Assembly (NCBI GenBank): GCA_046160305.1
Contig: JBJXGX010000393.1
Location: 1-64,000, forward strand
Direction: 5' to 3'
Source: SHXR01 sp046160305
Lineage (GTDB): Bacteria; Pseudomonadota; Gammaproteobacteria; Burkholderiales; SG8-39
DNA: 64,000 bases
The position numbers and the translations under genes are program-made. Of this stretch, positions 1 to 7,709 are shown piece after piece. How positions within the stretch are numbered: position 1 is the stretch's first letter; each line of letters begins with the position of its first letter. The notes below the pieces were generated by a model. It ran no database searches, was not told the origin of the DNA, and worked only from the letters and a program-made list of their open reading frames with translations.

Positions 1-585
1 ATGTCGGACGGCACGCTCATCAAAGCCGAAGAATATCTTGCCCGGTACCCGAAGATTCCCGGAGTCAAACTGCCGGTTAGAGGCACGAGCCGTCTGCCGC
101 GCTACGACTACGGCCCGGAATTTGATACCAAAGGTATCGTCGGCAACTTTCCCCCCGTGCCAGTGCCCGGCCAGGAGTACCCGTTGAGCGTGTCTTCCAT
201 CGATGCGGATGGCAACAACGTCGCCGGCGTGCGTTTTCCCGACGTCGATGTTCCACTTGGAACCTACAACGGATGGTCGCTGCGCAAGCCGGGCTTCGCC
301 GAAGGCGCGGAATTCTGGAACACCGGCAGCTTCGTGCCCTTCGCGCGCACGCGCGCCGAACGTGAAGCGACCGGTGATCCGCGTGCCTCGATCGAGGAGC
401 GCTACGCGAGCCATGAAGACTATGTCCGGAAGGTCGAGCGCGCGTGTGAGGGACTGGTCAAGCGGCGCCTGCTGCTGAAAGAGGACGCGAGCCTGCTGGT
501 CGAGCGGGCAAGAAGCCGCAATCCGCTCGATCCGGCGGTGCCGCTTGGGCCATTGGTGCCGGTACTGGTCGCGCCGGGCGGTTGA
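1..585 (+). CDS. alpha/beta hydrolase domain protein, C-terminal part (cut by window start)
   Basis: The frame is open from the first base, so the ATG at position 1 is probably internal and only the last 194 residues are present. The sequence matches the C-terminal region of the large secreted 'alpha/beta hydrolase domain' family (usually 500-700 aa). The landmarks are RYDYGPEF near residue 34, a GTYNGWSLRKPG stretch near residue 87, GSFVPFARTRAERE near 109, then DPRASIEERY. This part of the family surrounds the active site in a lactonase/esterase-like fold, but the nucleophile is not in view. The substrate is unknown. The stop is followed 29 bases later by a short perfect palindrome and then by the convergent ThDP gene. 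Confidence 0.75.
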   Translation: MSDGTLIKAEEYLARYPKIPGVKLPVRGTSRLPRYDYGPEFDTKGIVGNFPPVPVPGQEYPLSVSSIDADGNNVAGVRFPDVDVPLGTYNGWSLRKPGFAEGAEFWNTGSFVPFARTRAEREATGDPRASIEERYASHEDYVRKVERACEGLVKRRLLLKEDASLLVERARSRNPLDPAVPLGPLVPVLVAPGG

Positions 586-614
586 TTGCCGATGCCGATG
601 CACTGGCAAATCCG

Positions 615-630
615 TGCCGATGCATCGGCA
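615..630. other. 16-bp perfect palindrome between convergent genes
   Basis: TGCCGATGCATCGGCA equals its own reverse complement, and a near copy (TGCCGATGCCGATGCA) lies about 27 bases upstream. It sits between the hydrolase stop (585) and the stop of the convergent ThDP gene (655). It could contribute to a bidirectional terminator, but no T-tract follows, so the role is open. Confidence 0.4.
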
Positions 631-654
631 GTTCCGCTCACCCGACGGAGTCTG

Positions 655-2307
655 TCATTCGTCCAGACCGTAGTGGATGCGCCGATACGGCACGCTCGGC
701 ACGGTGCGCGATATCCTGAGATCGATCATCATCGGGCCGGGTTTTTTCATCCACTCCGCGGTACCGGCCAGCAGTTCATCGACGGTTTTCGCGAGGCGCC
801 CCCGCCCGCCCATCGCAGTCGCGACCGCGCCAAGGTCGGGCGTCGTGACCATCGCGGTCGTGGCGTCCATTTTGTGTGCATCGAGCTTGTAGTACTCCGC
901 GCCCAATGCTTCGTTGTTCATGATCACGACCAGCAGCGGCATGTTGTAGCGGACCGCCGTCTCGAACTCCGCGAGATGCATCATCACGCTCGCATCACCA
1001 TCGCAAAGCACCATCGGCTTGTTGCCGGTCGCGACGACCGCACCGATCGCGGCGGGCAGCATCTGTCCGATGCATCCGAAGAAGTGGCCGGCCTGCACGA
1101 GCGAACGCCGGCGCGTCATCAAAAGGCTTGCGAAGCCCGCCGTCATTCCACTGCCTGACAAGAAGCCGATTTCCGGCGGAATCAGTTTGTCCAGGGCGAT
1201 GCAGGCTTCGCGCGGATCGACGGTTCCCCGATCGATCTTGAAGTCGGTGCGGTCCGCATTGTGGCCGACCAGTTTGGCTTTCACCTCCGGTGTGCGATAA
1301 CCGTTCGATTTGACTGCGCGTCCGGCGAGCAGCTTTTCGAGTTCTTCGACGCCTATGCGGGCGTCCGCTTGCACGTAACAATCGGCCCCGCGGCCGCCAC
1401 TCATCATGACATGCGGCTTGGCATCGATCTGCACGTAGCGCGCATTGGGATAGAGATAGCCGTGCTCGGTCGTGTAGCGGTTCAAACTTGCGCCGACGCC
1501 GATCACGCAGTCGGCTTCTTCGAACAGCTTCATCGCCGGACGCGAGGCATAGGTGCCGGAGATCCCGGCGTGAAATTCGGATTCACTCAAGAATGTTTTC
1601 ACCATCAGCGTGGTGGCGATCAGCGCGCCAATGCGATCGCCCAGCTTCAACACGGCCTCGCCCGCGCCCGACCATTGCGCGCCGCGGCCGACGATGATCA
1701 CCGGCCTCTTGCTGCCCGCGATGATTTCGGCGGCTCGTCCCAGGGCCTGCGGGTTCGGATGCGCCACACCAGGCGAGAACAACGTGGAGGACGGTTTGTA
1801 CTGCTCGTCGTCGTCCTCGAAGTTCATTTGTTGAATGTCCATCGGCGCGCTCAACATGATTGGGCGGCTCTCGAGCTTGGCCAGATAAAACGCCTTGCGC
1901 ACGGCGTCGTCCGTGCCGTCGGGTGTGGCCAGACGCACGAAACCGGTTTCACATGCGGCGGCGAAGCGCCCCTGGTCAAAACGCTGAATGTACTCATCGT
2001 CGTTCGTCGGGGACTCGCCGACAAATGCGACCAATGGCGATTCCGCGCGGCTCGCCGTGACGAGCGCACTTGCGAGTTGCGTGACGCCGGGGCCGCACGT
2101 GGCCGTGGCGACGCCCGGGGTATGCGTTATGCGCGCCCAGCCGTCGGCCATCCCGAGCCCGGCACCTTCATGGCGGACTTCATGCACCTTGACACCAAGC
2201 TTATGCAGCTCGGAGATCCAATACATATTGCCATCACCCATCATGCCGAAAGTAGCCGTCACGCCTTCCGCCTTGAACGCCTGCGCCAACCGCTGGTACA
2301 CCTTCAT
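655..2307 (-). CDS. ThDP-binding enzyme, acetolactate synthase/benzoylformate decarboxylase-like
   Basis: This 550-aa protein has the three-domain layout of ThDP-dependent 2-oxoacid enzymes. The N-terminal pyrimidine-binding domain has the catalytic Glu in RHEGAG (about residue 47). A central domain follows, then a C-terminal pyrophosphate domain with the ThDP/Mg motif CDGDASVMMH (about residue 435) ending in MNNEALG about 28 residues later. Length is normal for the family. The ATG is preceded by GGAAGG. The product could be an acetolactate-synthase-like or decarboxylase-type enzyme; nothing identifies a biosynthetic IlvB, and the catabolic surroundings favour an oxoacid decarboxylase or lyase. 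It is followed upstream by a CoxG-like gene on the same strand, 45 bases away, so the two are probably co-transcribed. Confidence 0.85.
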   Translation of the reverse strand: MKVYQRLAQAFKAEGVTATFGMMGDGNMYWISELHKLGVKVHEVRHEGAGLGMADGWARITHTPGVATATCGPGVTQLASALVTASRAESPLVAFVGESPTNDDEYIQRFDQGRFAAACETGFVRLATPDGTDDAVRKAFYLAKLESRPIMLSAPMDIQQMNFEDDDEQYKPSSTLFSPGVAHPNPQALGRAAEIIAGSKRPVIIVGRGAQWSGAGEAVLKLGDRIGALIATTLMVKTFLSESEFHAGISGTYASRPAMKLFEEADCVIGVGASLNRYTTEHGYLYPNARYVQIDAKPHVMMSGGRGADCYVQADARIGVEELEKLLAGRAVKSNGYRTPEVKAKLVGHNADRTDFKIDRGTVDPREACIALDKLIPPEIGFLSGSGMTAGFASLLMTRRRSLVQAGHFFGCIGQMLPAAIGAVVATGNKPMVLCDGDASVMMHLAEFETAVRYNMPLLVVIMNNEALGAEYYKLDAHKMDATTAMVTTPDLGAVATAMGGRGRLAKTVDELLAGTAEWMKKPGPMMIDLRISRTVPSVPYRRIHYGLDE

Positions 2308-2352
2308 TTTTGCGAGCCTTCCATTAAGAGATGATTCACGTTGTCATCGTTA

Positions 2353-2829
2353 TTACGCGGATGCCTCGCCCGGCACTGGCCCCGCGTAACGCGCAGCAAG
2401 CTGCTCGGAGAATTCGCGCGTCATGCGCTTGACCACCATCGAAGCACCCGCCTCCACCACCAGGGCAAGCCGGCCGGATATTTCAACCTGGGCATCGATC
2501 AGGATCGTCGTACCTCGGGCCTCGATCCGCTCGATCACTTTGAACGTCATGGTCGCGCGTACGCGTGTTCCGCCCTGATTATCCTTGCCTCGCGCGGTCA
2601 CATGCCCGACCTTCGCCGCGGCATCCAGTTCCAGCGCGACCCTCGTATGAAAAGTCACCTTGGCGGGTCCGAACTTGACAGTGAGACTCCCATCGAACGA
2701 TCCGTCCTCGTGCTGATCGCCGAGCGTTGCCCCGGGCACGCAATTAACCACGGCGTGCGGGTCCGTCAACAACTCCCATACGGTCTCTGGCGCCGATGGC
2801 ACCTCAACGCGTTCGCGTACTTCGATCAT
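2353..2829 (-). CDS. SRPBCC protein, carbon-monoxide-dehydrogenase subunit G (CoxG)-like
   Basis: This 158-aa protein is of the CoxG/START-like (SRPBCC) family. Landmarks are the opening VEVPSAPETVWELLTDP, then NCVPGATLGD near residue 30, a KFGPAKVTF strand and the basic/amphipathic C-terminal helix SMVVKRMTREFSEQL. CoxG proteins recruit molybdenum CO dehydrogenase-type enzymes to the membrane. Isolated copies near other catabolic genes are common, and no molybdenum hydroxylase is visible here, so that role cannot be inferred. It lies directly upstream of the ThDP gene on the same strand and probably heads that two-gene unit. Upstream is a roughly 400-base gap. Confidence 0.8.
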   Translation of the reverse strand: MIEVRERVEVPSAPETVWELLTDPHAVVNCVPGATLGDQHEDGSFDGSLTVKFGPAKVTFHTRVALELDAAAKVGHVTARGKDNQGGTRVRATMTFKVIERIEARGTTILIDAQVEISGRLALVVEAGASMVVKRMTREFSEQLAARYAGPVPGEASA

Positions 2830-3226
2830 GATGAGTATAGATGTATAGATTCGTTCATCGCGCGTTCTTTGCAGTTGACAAAGAAACCGGGCCGGGCATT
2901 TGGTCGATGACGGTACGCCGGGAACGCCGCACGGTCAATCTGAAAATTGGGGTCAGGTCTTGACTTTTGCTCTTCTGTGCCCCTGCGCGTGCGACGGAAT
3001 ATTCCAGCAAGTCCCGGGCAGAAAGCGAGACCCAACGATTCCCTCGTGACCCTCGCCTCGGAGTCGGCGCGATTTGATACCGATTATCGCCACGGAGTTC
3101 GAACTCTATCGTCGAATGGGGCACGAGCTTACCCAAACCGATTCCCGCTTGACGCTCAGCGGATCTTCGGCGTAGAAACGATACTCGTCAGTCGTGCGCT
3201 GCCAACCAGGTGAGGGGGATGTCGCG
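2830..3226. other. divergent intergenic region with a GGGGTCAGGTCTTGA motif
   Basis: This gap separates the minus-strand coxG-like gene from the plus-strand TRAP receptor and must hold both promoters. An AT-rich patch (ATAGATGTATAGATTC, about 2837-2852) lies next to the coxG-like start. GGGGTCAGGTCTTGA occurs at 2949-2963 and recurs almost exactly at 56631-56645. No convincing ORF is seen in the gap; the open frames there lack family features. Confidence 0.4.
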
Positions 3227-4378
3227 ATGAGGGTCGCAGTCAAGTTGTCATTTGCGGGCGCAGCATTTTTATTGATGGCCTCCGTCGCTGCACAAGAGAA
3301 ATCGCTTGCCCAGAAATATCTCGATGGCGAAGCGAAGCTCGCCACGCCATTCAACCACGACGGTGGGCCGGTCACGATCCGCTATTCGACATTCCTCGGC
3401 AAAGCCGGAACCGCCCCCGCGCTCCTGGAAAAACTCATCGACCGCCTAAAGCAGGATACCGCCGGCAAGATCATCCTGCAGCCGTACTGGTCGAACTCGC
3501 TCACGGACGCGCAGACTGGCGCTTTCGAAGCCGTCGCATCTGGGCTCACCGACATGAGCACCTGCTACACACAGCTCAATCCGGGCGGATTCGACCTCCA
3601 TTTCGGCGTGCAGCTTCCGACCTTGTTCACCGAGTCCTCCGTGGGCACACTCGTCTTCAGCGAAGTGTACGTACGATACCTCAAGGAAACGTATGAGAAG
3701 CGTGGCGTACTGTTGGGACGCCTCGGGCTTACGCCGCCGCAGCAGTTGTTGTCGAAGGAGCCGCTTAGGACTTTTGAAGATTTCAAGGGCAAGCGGGCAT
3801 GGTCGGTCGGCAAGGTGGCCAACTCTGCTGTCGCCTCACTCGGACTTGCGCCCACCTCGCTCAAGATCTCCGAACTCTATCCAGGCTTTCAGTCCGGCGT
3901 GATCGCGGTGGCGCCGATGCACGATGCCGGCGCACCGCTCTTTCGACTGACCGACATCGCCAAGTTCCGCACCGTGGTCAATCTTTGGACCAACCCGAAC
4001 GAGCACTGCATCAATCGCGCCTTCTGGAGTAAGTTGCCCGACGGCGTCAAGCGTTATCTCTACCACTGGTTCCAGGTGTGGACGCAAGTTGAATCGCAGC
4101 TCTATTTCGACGCGGAGGCGCTGCGGGCGCGCGCGTTCATGCAATCGAATGGTATCGAATCGATCGAGCTTTCGGAGGCCGACAAGGGCAAGGTCAACGC
4201 GGCCTACCGGAAGGTGATCGACGATTGGGTCAACGAGCAGGAGACCGCCAAGCGGCCTGGCCGCAAAATGTTCGAGGACATGCGCACGTTGAAGACGAAG
4301 TACGAGGCGATGTCACGCGAAGATCGGATGAAGGCGGTGCTCACGGCCCCAGTCAAGGGCATCATCACCGGCATGTAG
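3227..4378 (+). CDS. dctP: TRAP transporter substrate-binding protein (DctP family)
   Basis: This 383-aa periplasmic receptor has a signal peptide ending near residue 23 (VAAQEKS). It contains DctP-family features: PVTIRYSTFLGK, WSNSLTDAQTGAFEAVASGLTDM and the FKGKRAW segment that precedes the ligand-binding arginine region. The ATG at 3227 is chosen over an in-frame ATG at 3194 because GAGGGGG lies just upstream and the signal sequence starts there. The two membrane subunits follow on the same strand. The family binds small carboxylates. At 383 aa it is longer than classic DctP (about 330) and resembles the C4-dicarboxylate-like receptors common near aromatic catabolic genes. Confidence 0.88.
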   Translation: MRVAVKLSFAGAAFLLMASVAAQEKSLAQKYLDGEAKLATPFNHDGGPVTIRYSTFLGKAGTAPALLEKLIDRLKQDTAGKIILQPYWSNSLTDAQTGAFEAVASGLTDMSTCYTQLNPGGFDLHFGVQLPTLFTESSVGTLVFSEVYVRYLKETYEKRGVLLGRLGLTPPQQLLSKEPLRTFEDFKGKRAWSVGKVANSAVASLGLAPTSLKISELYPGFQSGVIAVAPMHDAGAPLFRLTDIAKFRTVVNLWTNPNEHCINRAFWSKLPDGVKRYLYHWFQVWTQVESQLYFDAEALRARAFMQSNGIESIELSEADKGKVNAAYRKVIDDWVNEQETAKRPGRKMFEDMRTLKTKYEAMSREDRMKAVLTAPVKGIITGM

Positions 4379-4428
4379 CCGCCTGCTAAATCCAGAACGC
4401 CGGGTAATTACCCGCCTCGGGGAGTGAA

Positions 4429-4920
4429 GTGCTCGATCGCATTGCCGATTGGATCTTCCGGTTTGGATCGATCGCGCTGCTCGCGGCGATGATCGGCCTC
4501 ATCTGCATCGACACCGCGCTTCGCGGACTGTTCAGCCAGGGCTTCATTTGGGGGTTGGACGCGGTCGGCCTGTTGCTTCTTTGCTTCTTCTTCATACTGC
4601 TTCCGCATTCGGCCAACGACGATCTTCATGTGCGCATGGACGTGTTCTACGGCAAGTTCGCGCCCGTCCTGCGTCGCAGCGTCGATCTCATCGCATTGTT
4701 CGGTGCCTTCGTGTTCGCCGCGCTCATCGGCTGGCGGGCGCTTTCCGGTGTGCCCTACATGATGGAGACAAGTGTCGGCTCTTCCACCATCTCGATCCCG
4801 CACTGGCCGTTTTCAATTCTGATCGGCCTCTGCTGCGCGCTGTTCTGCATTCTCGTTGCGCGCGATTTCTTGCGTCGAGCGATTCGCTCCGCCGCAATCG
4901 AGCGACCCGACAATGGATAA
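4429..4920 (+). CDS. dctQ: TRAP transporter small permease (DctQ)
   Basis: This 163-aa protein has four hydrophobic segments (about residues 10-30, 40-60, 85-105 and 125-150), the standard DctQ topology. It includes the conserved pattern FFFILLPHSANDDLHVRMDVF between segments two and three. The first codon is GTG at 4429 after GGGGAG. Its last 8 bases overlap the start of the large permease gene (ATGGATAA), which shows translational coupling. It forms the membrane complex that takes substrate from the preceding receptor. Confidence 0.87.
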   Translation: MLDRIADWIFRFGSIALLAAMIGLICIDTALRGLFSQGFIWGLDAVGLLLLCFFFILLPHSANDDLHVRMDVFYGKFAPVLRRSVDLIALFGAFVFAALIGWRALSGVPYMMETSVGSSTISIPHWPFSILIGLCCALFCILVARDFLRRAIRSAAIERPDNG

Positions 4921-6214
4921 CGCGGTCGTCGGCTACATCGCCTTTGCAGTACTGATCTCTTTCATCTGTCTCGGGGTACCGATTGCCTGGGCTATCACCC
5001 TCGTGGCCGCGGGCGGCATGGTGTACCTGAGCGGGCTCGAGCAGGCGAGCGTCCAATTTTTCACAACCGCCTTCAACTCCGGCAGCGAGTTCCTGTTCGC
5101 ATCGATCCCGCTGTTCATCCTGATGGGGCAGATCGTCAGCCAAGCGCGTATCGGCGAGGACCTCTATGACTGCTTTCATAAGTGGTTCGGCCGATTGCCC
5201 GGCGGCCTGGCAGTGACTTCGGTGATGTCGTGCGCCGCGTTCGGTGCCGTGACCGGAGTGAGCTCCGCCGCGGTCGGCACGATGGCGCGAATGGTCATGC
5301 CCGAGATGAAGCGCTACGGCTACGACATGAGGCTTGCTACCGGCAGCCTCGCGACCGCAGCCACCATTGCGATCATGATTCCACCGAGTCTGCTCATGGT
5401 CCTTTATGGTTTATGGACCGAGACATCGATCGGCAAGCTCTTCATCGGCGGCATCGTGCCAGGCATCCTGATGGCGCTCATGTTCTCGGCGTATATCATG
5501 ATTCGCTGCGCAATCAACCCGTCTCTTGGGCCCGTGGGGAAGCGCTACCCATTGCGCGAACGCGTGGCATCGCTCGTGAAGCTTGTCCCGATCGTCGTGA
5601 TCTTCGTGATCGTCATCGGCGGCATGTACTCCGGAATCTTTACGCCGGGCGAGGCGGCAGGTGCCGGATCAGGCGGCGTACTGGTCGTGGCGCTCGTCAT
5701 GCGCCGCTTGACCTGGCGGGCGTTCGTCGAGGCAGCCATCGACACGGCAAAGCTCTCCATCATGATCTTCGCGATTCTCGTGTCGGCGACTGTGCTGTCG
5801 CGGTTTTTCGTGGCGACACAGGTGACCACCAGTGTCATAGAAGCCATGGGCGACTCGGGACTGAACCGCTACACGATCTTTGCGATGATTGTCGTGATGT
5901 ACCTGGTGCTGGGTTGCATCCTGGATGCGTTCGGCATGATCCTGCTCACGCTTCCCTTTGTGTTCCCGATCGTGGTGAAGCTCGGCTTCGACCCGGTGTG
6001 GTTCGGCATCATGCTCACTTTGCTTACGGAAATCGCGCTCGTCACTCCACCTGTCGGAATCAACGTCTACATTCTATCGAAGATCGTGCCTGACGTGCCC
6101 ATGGGAACCATCTTCGCGGGTGTGACACCGTTCGTGACGCTCGCGATCCTGCTGGTCATTCTGATGACGGTGTTCCCCGACATCGCGCTTTGGCTGCCAA
6201 ATCGGATGCGGTAA
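4913..6214 (+). CDS. dctM: TRAP transporter large permease (DctM)
   Basis: This 433-aa, strongly hydrophobic protein has about 12 membrane segments. DctM signatures are IPLFILMGQIV, GGLAVTSVMSCAAFGAVTG with the SSAAVGTMARMVMPEM loop, and the C-terminal FPDIALWLPN. The start at 4913 is used because it overlaps the dctQ stop by eight bases; an upstream in-frame ATG at 4856 lies deep within dctQ. It carries out sodium-coupled import with DctP and DctQ. The C-terminal motif lets a second, ruined dctM be recognised at 24503. Confidence 0.9.
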   Translation: MDNAVVGYIAFAVLISFICLGVPIAWAITLVAAGGMVYLSGLEQASVQFFTTAFNSGSEFLFASIPLFILMGQIVSQARIGEDLYDCFHKWFGRLPGGLAVTSVMSCAAFGAVTGVSSAAVGTMARMVMPEMKRYGYDMRLATGSLATAATIAIMIPPSLLMVLYGLWTETSIGKLFIGGIVPGILMALMFSAYIMIRCAINPSLGPVGKRYPLRERVASLVKLVPIVVIFVIVIGGMYSGIFTPGEAAGAGSGGVLVVALVMRRLTWRAFVEAAIDTAKLSIMIFAILVSATVLSRFFVATQVTTSVIEAMGDSGLNRYTIFAMIVVMYLVLGCILDAFGMILLTLPFVFPIVVKLGFDPVWFGIMLTLLTEIALVTPPVGINVYILSKIVPDVPMGTIFAGVTPFVTLAILLVILMTVFPDIALWLPNRMR

Positions 6215-6222
6215 GGATCACG

Positions 6223-6400
6223 TCACGGCAGCGGGTAACCGGTTTTGTCATGCGGATTGATATCACCCCAGAACCGCCATTGGACTTCGCGCTTGGCGAA
6301 GGTCGCCTCGCCTGCGTCCACGACGTTCGCACGGACAAATCCTGCCCTTCGGCACGACCTGGGCCATGACGCGGGCGCGGCGCTGGGCCGCCTTTCGTCC
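6223..6400 (-). pseudogene. 3' remnant of an unidentified protein gene downstream of the amidohydrolase
   Basis: Reading the minus strand to a TGA at 6223-6225 gives a protein-like tail (FVRANVVDAGEATF, then KREVQWRFWGDINP and HDKTGYPLP) of about 40 good codons. Upstream of about 6342 the sensible frame is lost, with a possible continuation one frame over (MAQVVPKG). It has no start, lies immediately 3' of the amidohydrolase and has the same orientation, as a degraded operon partner would. The family was not recognised, and chance coding appearance cannot be excluded. Confidence 0.35.
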
Positions 6401-6406
6401 TGACGA

Positions 6407-7435
6407 TCAACCCGCGGCCGGAGGTAGCCCCATCAACTTCAACGCGTTACGGAAATAGATGCCGTCCCGGGTCGAGCTGGCCATCGGCAGCTCGTCGACC
6501 ATGCGAAGGTTCTCGCGCAGGAACCACATGCCCTGCTCCGGGCCATACGGATAGTCGGTGGCAAACACAACCTGGTCAGGACCGAAGAAATCGAGGCCGC
6601 ATGCGAGCGCCGTGGTTGAGCCACCCAGCACGGAATCGGCATAGAAGCGCTTGAAGTAGTCGATCGGTCGCAAGCCCTTCGCTGCCATGCGTGCGCGAAT
6701 CGCCTTTTCGCGCGCGTTCTCGGTACGCTCGCCGAGTTCGTCAAATATCGGGCCGATGCGACCGGCGAGCATCGGAATCGTCGCGCCGCAGTGGTGCGTG
6801 ATCACGCGCAGCTTCGGCAGCCGATCGAACATTTCGGCGAACACCAGCCTGGCCATCGCAACCGCGGATTCGTGCGGCCAACCGAGAACGACCCATATGT
6901 CGAAATCGGAGATCGTCTCGCCCGGGTAGTCCGGAATCGTCTGCGGCTTGAAGGGATGCATCCACACCGGCAAGTCGTACCGATTCGCGATCCGCTCGAA
7001 GATCGGAAAGAACGCCGCTTCATCGAGCGGGCGGCCGTTCACGTTGGTAAGCACCTGGATGCCACGTGCACCGAGCTGCCCGACCGCACGATCCATTTCG
7101 GCGAGGGACGCATCGACATTGTTCATCGGCAGCGATGCAACGAAAGCGGGGAAGCGCTCAGGCCAGCGGTCACGAATCGCCGCCATGCCGTCGTTGGCAA
7201 GCCGAGCGAATTCCGGAGACTGGTCGGCGCTTGCCACCAGCTCCGGTGTGGGTTGGCCCAGCGCGACGACCTGCTGCACATCCGGGTAACGAGCGAGTGC
7301 GGCGAGGCGGGCCTCCATGTCCCACAGCGGCTTGATCTTGCGCGCGTAACGGATCAACGGCAAACCCGGATCGGCCCGCTCGATCGCATCGATGTAGGCC
7401 GGCGGCAGAAAGTGATTGAAGATATCGAGGCGCAT
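6407..7435 (-). CDS. amidohydrolase, ACMSD/2,3-dihydroxybenzoate decarboxylase-type (amidohydrolase_2)
   Basis: This 342-aa protein is a TIM-barrel metal-dependent hydrolase/decarboxylase. Visible barrel motifs are LDIFNHFLPP at the N-terminus, WMHPF (about residue 157), THHCG (about residue 212) and ATDYPYG (about residue 292, the metal-binding Asp). The usual N-terminal HxH reads F-N-H (residues 6-8), so the first metal His is replaced; this variant is familiar in a subset of the family. Length is typical. Such enzymes decarboxylate aromatic or dienoic acids or hydrolyse lactones. A weak SD (GGAACTGAACG) precedes the ATG. The convergent TRAP operon suggests a shared catabolic theme, but no substrate can be assigned. 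Confidence 0.8.
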   Translation of the reverse strand: MRLDIFNHFLPPAYIDAIERADPGLPLIRYARKIKPLWDMEARLAALARYPDVQQVVALGQPTPELVASADQSPEFARLANDGMAAIRDRWPERFPAFVASLPMNNVDASLAEMDRAVGQLGARGIQVLTNVNGRPLDEAAFFPIFERIANRYDLPVWMHPFKPQTIPDYPGETISDFDIWVVLGWPHESAVAMARLVFAEMFDRLPKLRVITHHCGATIPMLAGRIGPIFDELGERTENAREKAIRARMAAKGLRPIDYFKRFYADSVLGGSTTALACGLDFFGPDQVVFATDYPYGPEQGMWFLRENLRMVDELPMASSTRDGIYFRNALKLMGLPPAAG

Positions 7436-7530
7436 CGTTCAGTTCCAATTGGTCGGTGAAGCGGGTCGTTGGCACCACGCAGGGACGCGATAGGTTCGAG
7501 TTATCGTCAGAATTATACGCAGGCACACTT

Positions 7531-7575
7531 GCGGCCGGACACATCGCGGCCGGACACATCGCGGCCGGACACATC
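7531..7575. repeat. three perfect tandem copies of a 15-bp unit
   Basis: GCGGCCGGACACATC is repeated exactly at 7531-7545, 7546-7560 and 7561-7575, upstream of the amidohydrolase (start 7435) in a 274-base gap that otherwise shows no gene. The unit length is a multiple of three but no convincing ORF uses it. It could be a regulator-binding array or a slippage repeat. Confidence 0.85.
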
Positions 7576-7709
7576 GGCGAAGGTAGAGGCGGAGGCCGCG
7601 ATCAACATGGGCACCAAGCTAGGCATTGTCCGTACGCCAATCACGGCTCTTATCGTCAAGGGAATTACGACGATCGTCGTGCGCGCGAATCCTACAACCT
7701 ACCCTCTTG

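Noticed and set aside
655..2307. Biosynthetic acetolactate synthase (ilvB)
   Set aside because: The fold matches, but there is no small subunit or ilv context and the neighbours are catabolic, so the symbol was not used.
1261..2334. 357-codon plus-strand open frame
   Set aside because: It is the antisense of the ThDP enzyme gene, has no family motifs and is rich in Arg/His as shadow frames in GC-rich DNA are.
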